Assembly (NCBI GenBank): GCA_017883345.1
Contig: JADGNT010000256.1
Span: 1-7,058 of the forward strand
DNA length: 7,058 nucleotides
Direction of reading: 5' to 3'
Source of the DNA: Candidatus Solibacter sp.
GTDB taxonomy: Bacteria > Acidobacteriota > Terriglobia > Bryobacterales > Bryobacteraceae
Shown: in pieces, positions 1 through 4,309 of the stretch
How positions within the stretch are numbered: the first letter of the stretch is position 1
Layout of the letters: the number at the start of each line of letters is the position of its first letter
Notes under the pieces: model-generated
Seen by the model: the letters and a program-made list of their open reading frames with translations, nothing else
Told to the model about the DNA's origin: nothing
Databases searched by the model: none
Program-made: the position numbers and the translations under genes

Positions 1-25
1 GCGCTGGCGTTACCGTAGAGCCGGT

Positions 26-934
26 CTAACGGCCGCCGCGCCCGCGCCCGGAGCGGCCGCCGCCCTCTTCCTCACCCGGCGGCGGGGCGTTCGGGCTACC
101 GCGGCCTCCGCGACCCGCGGGAACCCAACCGTCATTCGAAGGACCGTTCTGGAAGAACTTCGCATCCTTGCTCCACGGATGACCCTGGGCGTAATTCGCG
201 GCCGCCTGGCCGAAGATCTTGCCCGCCCTCAGGGTGTCGTTGTGGATCTTGGTCACCATCATTTGATATCGGTCGTCGTTCTGTGGGTAGCCCGAGAACG
301 AACTCAGGTCGTTGTTGCCGATGATGACCACATCGACACCGGGCACCGACGCAATGTCATAGGCATTGGCGACACCGGTTGGCGTCTCGATCATGATCAC
401 CACCAGCATGTTGTCGTTAAAGGTCTGGCGGTAATTGATGCCGTTGACGCCCCAGATGCGCGCCGCCTGGCCCGACCCGGCGCTGCGCCGCGCCACTGGT
501 GGAAAGCGCGCCCACTTCACCGCCTCCCTGGCTCTATCCACATCGTCCACGGTGGGTACAATGACACCCAGCACGCCGATGTCGGTGGCATGCTGGATGT
601 GCCATTCCTGCGCGTCCGGGAGCCGGATCATCGGAATTGCGCCGGCGTGCGGGCACGCCGCGATCATCGCCTCGATGTCCTTGAACTCCAGCGTGCTGTG
701 CTGCATTTCGAACCAGGTGTAGTCGTAATGCTTTGCCGCCTCGCAATACCCCGCAATATCGAACGTCGATTGCGTGAAGCTGAAGACCTGCTTGCCTTCC
801 CGGAGTTTTTGTATGACGGTGTTGTACAGCTTCGGCTTGGCGGCATCCTGGCCAGCCTGTTGAGCGGCCGCCGGTATGACGGCAAGCGAAAAACCGAAAA
901 CTACACGAATGATCACGATCGACGTTCTCATCAT
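26..934 (-). CDS. Exported HpcH/HpaI aldolase/citrate lyase family protein with Arg/Gly-rich tail
   Basis: 302 aa. The family performs metal-dependent retro-aldol or C-C lyase reactions on 2-keto acids in a TIM barrel; the substrate here cannot be read from sequence. Residues 1-24 look like a Sec signal peptide (basic start, hydrophobic VVFGFSLAVI, Ala-rich end PAAA before QQ), so export is predicted. The barrel spans about 35-270. Visible family motifs are WFEMQHS (74-80, His79 at the HpcH catalytic-His position, Glu76 where many members have Asp), MIRLP (102-106, Arg104), GVIVPTVDD (123-131), RFPP (143-146), MIETPTGVAN (181-190, metal ligand Glu183) and IIGNNDLSSFSG (204-215, metal ligand Asp209). 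Residues 274-302 are a low-complexity Gly/Arg/Pro/Glu tail with RGG-type repeats, outside the normal family length. The start is the first of two adjacent ATGs and has a good Shine-Dalgarno. Family assignment is firm; activity and export are inferred. Most characterised relatives are cytoplasmic, which makes the signal peptide odd. Confidence 0.9.
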   Translation of the reverse strand: MMRTSIVIIRVVFGFSLAVIPAAAQQAGQDAAKPKLYNTVIQKLREGKQVFSFTQSTFDIAGYCEAAKHYDYTWFEMQHSTLEFKDIEAMIAACPHAGAIPMIRLPDAQEWHIQHATDIGVLGVIVPTVDDVDRAREAVKWARFPPVARRSAGSGQAARIWGVNGINYRQTFNDNMLVVIMIETPTGVANAYDIASVPGVDVVIIGNNDLSSFSGYPQNDDRYQMMVTKIHNDTLRAGKIFGQAAANYAQGHPWSKDAKFFQNGPSNDGWVPAGRGGRGSPNAPPPGEEEGGGRSGRGRGGR

Positions 935-940
935 GGACGC

Positions 941-946
941 CCTCCC
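941..946 (-). promoter_or_regulatory. Shine-Dalgarno of the aldolase-family gene
   Basis: On the minus strand GGGAGG lies 6 nt before the first of the two tandem ATG codons at 929-934. It supports the annotated start, which includes the whole signal peptide. Confidence 0.6.
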
Positions 947-977
947 GGAACGGATGTTCGCGCTGACAGTCTGGGGC

Positions 978-1006
978 AGTATATCCCAGCCCGAGACGAA
1001 AAGAAA
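978..1006 (-). promoter_or_regulatory. Possible sigma-70-like promoter of the aldolase-family gene
   Basis: The minus strand has a -10-like TATACT (978-983) and, 17 nt upstream, a weak -35-like TTTCTT (1001-1006). The expected transcript start near 971 would give a leader of about 35-40 nt. Only the -10 half matches well, so this is tentative. A better -35 match, TTGACC (1018-1023), sits 34 nt from the -10, too far to pair with it. Confidence 0.25.
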
Positions 1007-1067
1007 CGGGGCAGGGCGGTCAATCTCAGTCGGGAGGTGGTCGAAAACGGCCCCAGCCCTCTACAGG

Positions 1068-1105
1068 GATGCGTTCTTGGCGATCTTTGCGCCTTTACGA
1101 GAAAC
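1068..1105. repeat. Fragment of a dispersed intergenic repeat (GCGCAAAG / GCCAAGAACGC type)
   Basis: On the minus strand this segment reads as short AAAGGCGCAAAG and CGCCAAGAACGC blocks, translating in one frame to RKGAKIAKNAS. From general familiarity, near-identical strings recur in intergenic DNA of many large environmental bacterial genomes. Only one copy is in the window, so its repeat status cannot be shown here. It lies downstream of the 117-aa gene and upstream of the aldolase-family gene, in otherwise featureless spacer. Confidence 0.4.
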
Positions 1106-1116
1106 TCTGCTATCTA

Positions 1117-1470
1117 TCAGAAACCCATGCGCGCCGCCGCCGGCACACCGGGAGGCATCCTGCCAAGACGGCGTGGCGTTCCCGCCGCCAGCCACCGCAC
1201 CATGGCGCTTGCCACCGGGTTGCCCCCTTCTGTGACGTGCTGGCATGTGGCGGCGAAACTTTGCGGGTCGGAGATCGCATAAAACACCTCCAGCGCGCGC
1301 TGCATCAACCTCGCGCCGGATGCCGCCGAGACCGCCAGGTGGCACACATAAGCCCCCAGCGCCGGACCCAGGTTCGGCTCGATCCGCGACACCTCCCGCG
1401 CCAGGCGAATCGCCTGACCTACCGGTAAACCGTCGGGATTACAGAGTTCCAGGATGCAGTTGTCGTCCAT
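1117..1470 (-). CDS. Conserved-looking protein of unknown function, 117 aa
   Basis: I do not recognise a family. The 117-aa product looks soluble, with no signal peptide or membrane helix. It is Ala/Leu-rich with probable amphipathic helices over about 15-75 (GQAIRLAREVSRIEPNLG, then ALEVFYAISDPQSF), and ends in a Pro/Arg/Gly/Ala-rich stretch from about 97. Four or five scattered Cys do not form a clear metal-binding pattern. Codon use has strong G/C at third positions like its neighbours, which supports a real gene. The reading frame extends to a GTG at 1480-1482, but the ATG at 1468-1470 has a GGAGG 5 nt upstream, so the shorter form is chosen. It is divergent from the membrane-protein gene and 182 bp upstream of the aldolase-family gene on the same strand. 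Moderately sure it is expressed; no function proposed. Confidence 0.6.
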   Translation of the reverse strand: MDDNCILELCNPDGLPVGQAIRLAREVSRIEPNLGPALGAYVCHLAVSAASGARLMQRALEVFYAISDPQSFAATCQHVTEGGNPVASAMVRWLAAGTPRRLGRMPPGVPAAARMGF

Positions 1471-1475
1471 TTCGG

Positions 1476-1480
1476 CCTCC
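1476..1480 (-). promoter_or_regulatory. Shine-Dalgarno deciding the start of the 117-aa gene
   Basis: GGAGG on the minus strand lies 5 nt before the ATG at 1468-1470. It overlaps the alternative GTG (1480-1482), which itself has no good Shine-Dalgarno, so initiation at the ATG is favoured. Confidence 0.5.
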
Positions 1481-1608
1481 ACGACAATCTAATCGGCAGT
1501 TTGCAGCCAAAACTCCAGAGCTCCAGCCCTCCCGGACGCCGGGGGTGCTACCATCGCCTTTTCCCTCGGCGGGCGCACCTGAACCGCACCGCCAGCCGCG
1601 GACCGCCA

Positions 1609-2958
1609 TTGCCCGGACGTAACACCATTTTCGCCGCGCTGTTGATCGCCGGTATCTTCCTCGCCTTCGCTGGCGACGGTCTCCGCGCCTACTTCACCCC
1701 GGACGACATGATGAACCTCTATGGCGCCTGGTTCCGCCCCCTCGCCGAATCCGACCGCCCCGTGGGAGCGCTCTTCTACCGCATCCTGTTCACCGCCTTC
1801 GGCCTCAACCCGCTGCCCTACCGCATCGCCTGCTTCGCCATTCTCTCCGCCAACCTGACGCTGCTCTATATCCTTTGCCTGAGACTCTCCGGCTCGCGCG
1901 AAGTCGCCGCCCTCGCCTGCCTGCTCGGCGCCTACCACGCCCATCTCGCCGACCTCTACTACAGCACCGGCACCGTCTTCGACCTCCTCTGCTTCCTGTT
2001 CTACTTCGGCGCGCTGGCCCTCTACATTCAGGTCCGCGAACGCGCCGTGCCGTGGCGGATTCTCGTGCTCGCGCTCTACCTCTGCGCGCTCGGCGCCAAG
2101 GAGATGGCCGTCACCCTCCCGCTCTTCCTCGCCCTTTACGACCTGATCTACTACCCGCCCGCGCCTCGCCTCGCCTCCGCCCTCCCCTGGGTCGCCCGCG
2201 AACTGCGCCGCCTCTGGCCGTTCGCGCTTCTCACCGCCGCATTCATCCTGTACAAAACCACCGGCCCGGCCCGCATGACCACCAACGCGGCGTACCTCCC
2301 TAGCTTTTCCTGGCAAGTGCTGGCCGCCAACTGGAGGCACTATGCCTACGACCTCTTCTACGGCGCCATCCAGTTCACCGGCCTGCGCATCGTTCTCCTC
2401 TGGGCGGTCGTGCTGGCCCTGGTCATCGTTCTGCGCAAACGCGATCTCCTCTTCGCCGCCTGCGTGATCCTGCTCGGCATTCTCCCCGTAGTCCTGATCG
2501 CGGAACGTGGCTTCTATGCCATCTACCTCACCCTGCCCGGATGGTACCTGTTGGCCGCGCGATCGCTGACCACCGCCCGCCACCGCCTGCTGCCGCGCGC
2601 GGGCGCCGCCGCTCCGGCCATCCTGTTCCTCCTGGTCGCCGCCTGCCTCGTGCCCCTCCACCTGCGCCAGAAGCCCCGCGGTAATGGCTGGGTCGCCGAA
2701 GCCCATGAGTCCGTCCGCTGTACGCTCCAGCCGCTGCGCTATTACGACGTTCCGCGCGCCGCCAAGGTCCTGGTTCTCAACGACCCCTACCCCGACGGCG
2801 ACAACATTCTGCTCGCCATGTTCCGCCTCAGCTTCCGCGACGAAGACATCCAGGTGCGTCACCTCAAGAGCCCATCCGCCCCTCCCCCCGGCGAGGTCTA
2901 CGACCGCGTCTTCACCTACGCCCACCAGCAGCTCACCTTGCTCCCATCCGCCCGCTAG
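1609..2958 (+). CDS. Polytopic membrane protein, GT-C glycosyltransferase-like
   Basis: 449 aa from the chosen start. There are about ten hydrophobic segments, roughly 5-22, 52-68, 72-92, 98-115, 121-140, 150-180 (long, maybe two), 203-215, 258-275, 279-297, 302-317 and 335-352, then a polar C-terminal region of about 95 residues. After the first helix comes YFTPDDMMNLYGAW (28-41). An acidic pair in the first extracytoplasmic loop is the usual catalytic site of GT-C enzymes such as PMT and ArnT. GAKEMAVTLPLFLALYDL (162-179) resembles the KE...LP..L..YDL block of GT-C/TMTC-type proteins. A lipid-linked-sugar transferase role is therefore plausible but unproven, and donor and acceptor are unknown. 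No ATG suits the start: the frame is open from TTG 1501, but that adds a Pro/Arg-rich leader, while TTG 1609 puts the first helix right after MPGRNT. ATG 1708 would delete helix 1 and part of the DD loop. The C-terminal domain (VLVLNDPYPDGDN, 387-399) was not matched to a family. Confidence 0.7.
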   Translation: MPGRNTIFAALLIAGIFLAFAGDGLRAYFTPDDMMNLYGAWFRPLAESDRPVGALFYRILFTAFGLNPLPYRIACFAILSANLTLLYILCLRLSGSREVAALACLLGAYHAHLADLYYSTGTVFDLLCFLFYFGALALYIQVRERAVPWRILVLALYLCALGAKEMAVTLPLFLALYDLIYYPPAPRLASALPWVARELRRLWPFALLTAAFILYKTTGPARMTTNAAYLPSFSWQVLAANWRHYAYDLFYGAIQFTGLRIVLLWAVVLALVIVLRKRDLLFAACVILLGILPVVLIAERGFYAIYLTLPGWYLLAARSLTTARHRLLPRAGAAAPAILFLLVAACLVPLHLRQKPRGNGWVAEAHESVRCTLQPLRYYDVPRAAKVLVLNDPYPDGDNILLAMFRLSFRDEDIQVRHLKSPSAPPPGEVYDRVFTYAHQQLTLLPSAR

Positions 2959-3067
2959 ACCCCTCGCTCATCCCCAAGCCGTCTTCTCCGCGTTGAACCG
3001 CATCCCTCAACCCGCAAACTCCCTCAGGAGGAGCAACTGGACCTGTTTCCGCTACAGTGAAGGCTGC

Positions 3068-4126
3068 ATGCAATTGGCCGATTTCGATTACCACCTGCCC
3101 GAGGAGCGCATTGCCCAGGAAGCCCTCGCCGACCGCGCCGCCTCGCGCATGCTCGTCGTCCACCGCGAGCAGCGCCGCTGGGAAGACCGCGCCTTCCGCG
3201 ACCTCCCCGAGTACCTTCACCCCGGCGATTGCCTCGTCGTCAACGATTCCCGCGTCTTTCCCGCGCGCCTCTTCGGCCACCGCGCCGGAATCCACGCGCT
3301 GCCCATCGGCAAGAACAACCCCAAGATCCGCCAGCACTTGAGCGGCGCCGTCGAAGTCTTTCTGCTGCGCGCTGTTTCCCCGGGCGGCCGCGATTGGCAG
3401 GCGCTCGTCCGTCCTGGCCGCAAGCTGCCGGTCGGGGAACGCATCACGTTCGAGGAAGGGCTGGAAGGCGAGATCGTCGCCCGCGGCGAGTTCGGCGAGC
3501 GCACCGTCCGCTTTCACGGCGCCGCGGACCTCTATGCCGCCTTCGAGCGCATCGGCCACGTCCCCCTCCCGCCCTACATCAAGCGCGCCGATTCGCCCGC
3601 CGACCGCGATCGCTACCAAACGGTCTTCGCCCGCGAAAAAGGTTCCGTCGCCGCGCCCACCGCCGGACTCCACTTCACCCCCGAAGTCCTGGCCCGCTGC
3701 CGCGAAGCCGGCGCCGAACCGGCGTTCGTCACCCTCCACGTGGGCCTGGGCACCTTTCAACCCCTGCACCAAGAAGTAGTCGAACAGGCCAAGTTGCACA
3801 GCGAGCACTACCGCATCACGCCGGAAAACGCCGCTGTCATCGATGCCGCGCGGCGTATAGTCGCCGTCGGCACCACCAGCGTCCGCACCCTCGAGACCGC
3901 CGCCCGCACCGGCCAGTTCGAAGGCGAAACCGCCATCTTCCTCTATCCCGGCGTGCCTTTCCTGAAAACCGGCGCCATCCTCACCAACTTCCACCTCCCC
4001 CGCACCAGCCTGCTGCTCCTGGTCTGCGCCTTTGGCGGCACTGACCTCATGTTAGCCGCCTACCGTCACGCCGTGGAATCCGCCTACCGCTTCTACTCCT
4101 ACGGCGATTGCATGCTGATCCTCTGA
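3068..4126 (+). CDS. queA: S-adenosylmethionine:tRNA ribosyltransferase-isomerase (QueA)
   Basis: 352 aa, a normal length for QueA. The cytoplasmic enzyme moves the ribosyl part of S-adenosylmethionine onto 7-aminomethyl-7-deazaguanine at tRNA position 34, giving epoxyqueuosine, the penultimate step of queuosine synthesis. Family blocks occur in order: DYHLPEERIAQ (7-17), NDSRVFPARL (59-68), HVPLPPYIKR (164-173), DRYQTVFA (181-188), GSVAAPTAGLHFT (192-204), FVTLHVGLGTFQP (220-232), VGTTSVRTLE (267-276), FLYPG (291-295), LTNFHLP (305-311) and FYSYGDCMLI (342-351). Residues 72-91 form an insert of about 17 residues absent from the E. coli enzyme. The frame is open upstream, but the start is set by homology at the ATG opening MQLADFDYHL. 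Its GAAGG lies only 4 nt away, a tight spacing; the stronger AGGAGG near 3027-3032 is about 35 nt upstream, too far to serve this ATG. The gene lies 109 bp after the membrane-protein gene; no other queuosine gene is in the window. Product and start are firm. Confidence 0.97.
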   Translation: MQLADFDYHLPEERIAQEALADRAASRMLVVHREQRRWEDRAFRDLPEYLHPGDCLVVNDSRVFPARLFGHRAGIHALPIGKNNPKIRQHLSGAVEVFLLRAVSPGGRDWQALVRPGRKLPVGERITFEEGLEGEIVARGEFGERTVRFHGAADLYAAFERIGHVPLPPYIKRADSPADRDRYQTVFAREKGSVAAPTAGLHFTPEVLARCREAGAEPAFVTLHVGLGTFQPLHQEVVEQAKLHSEHYRITPENAAVIDAARRIVAVGTTSVRTLETAARTGQFEGETAIFLYPGVPFLKTGAILTNFHLPRTSLLLLVCAFGGTDLMLAAYRHAVESAYRFYSYGDCMLIL

Positions 4127-4190
4127 CGTTGAAAGAAAGGTGTTCTTGGTTTTCTCTCCTGAAACCGCCGTTGTCCCAAAAACAATTGGG

Positions 4191-4263
4191 CCGCCGATGA
4201 ACGCCGATGAACACGGATAAGCACCCCATGGCTTTATCTGTGTTCATCTGCGTTTATCGGCGG
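4191..4263. repeat. Long imperfect inverted repeat between convergent genes; possible bidirectional terminator
   Basis: The left arm (4191-4220) and the reverse complement of the right arm (4234-4263) agree at 27 of 30 positions around a 13-nt spacer. Two of the three differences would be G:U pairs in RNA read from the plus strand, so a transcript could form a near-continuous 30-bp stem. Each arm also holds a tandem GATGAACGCC/GATGAACAC-type sub-repeat. It sits between the 3' ends of queA and the sensor gene, where a bidirectional terminator would be expected, but no clear U-tract follows either arm. The string resembles dispersed intergenic palindromes of large environmental genomes (ATCTGTGTTCATCTGCGTT type); a second copy is not in the window. 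The rest of the 4127-4309 spacer shows only a weak 5-bp hairpin (4175-4190). Confidence 0.7.
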
Positions 4264-4309
4264 CTGAACATGTTCTCTTGTTTCTCCGCGCCCGCGGTGA
4301 AGCCCATCC

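Noticed and set aside
179..1282. 367-aa open frame on the plus strand over the aldolase-family gene, spacer and part of the 117-aa gene
   Set aside because: It runs antisense through two genes and a spacer, and its His/Arg-rich translation is a GC-skew artefact.
1489..2925. 478-aa open frame on the minus strand opposite the membrane-protein gene
   Set aside because: Glu/Gly/Val/Ala-rich translation with no fold-like pattern, typical of the antisense of a GC-rich gene; the plus-strand frame encodes coherent membrane helices.
3021..3039. AGGAGG in the spacer before queA as its ribosome binding site or that of a leader peptide
   Set aside because: It is about 35 nt from the queA ATG and no suitable ATG/GTG/TTG follows at normal spacing, so I do not annotate it.
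2933..3994. 353-aa open frame on the minus strand opposite queA
   Set aside because: Antisense shadow of an unmistakable QueA; composition is Gly/Ala/Asp/Glu-biased with no motif.
4047..4247. 66-aa minus-strand open frame reading LSVFIGVHRR
   Set aside because: It is made of the inverted repeat and the antisense 3' end of queA; such peptides are known translation artefacts of intergenic repeats.
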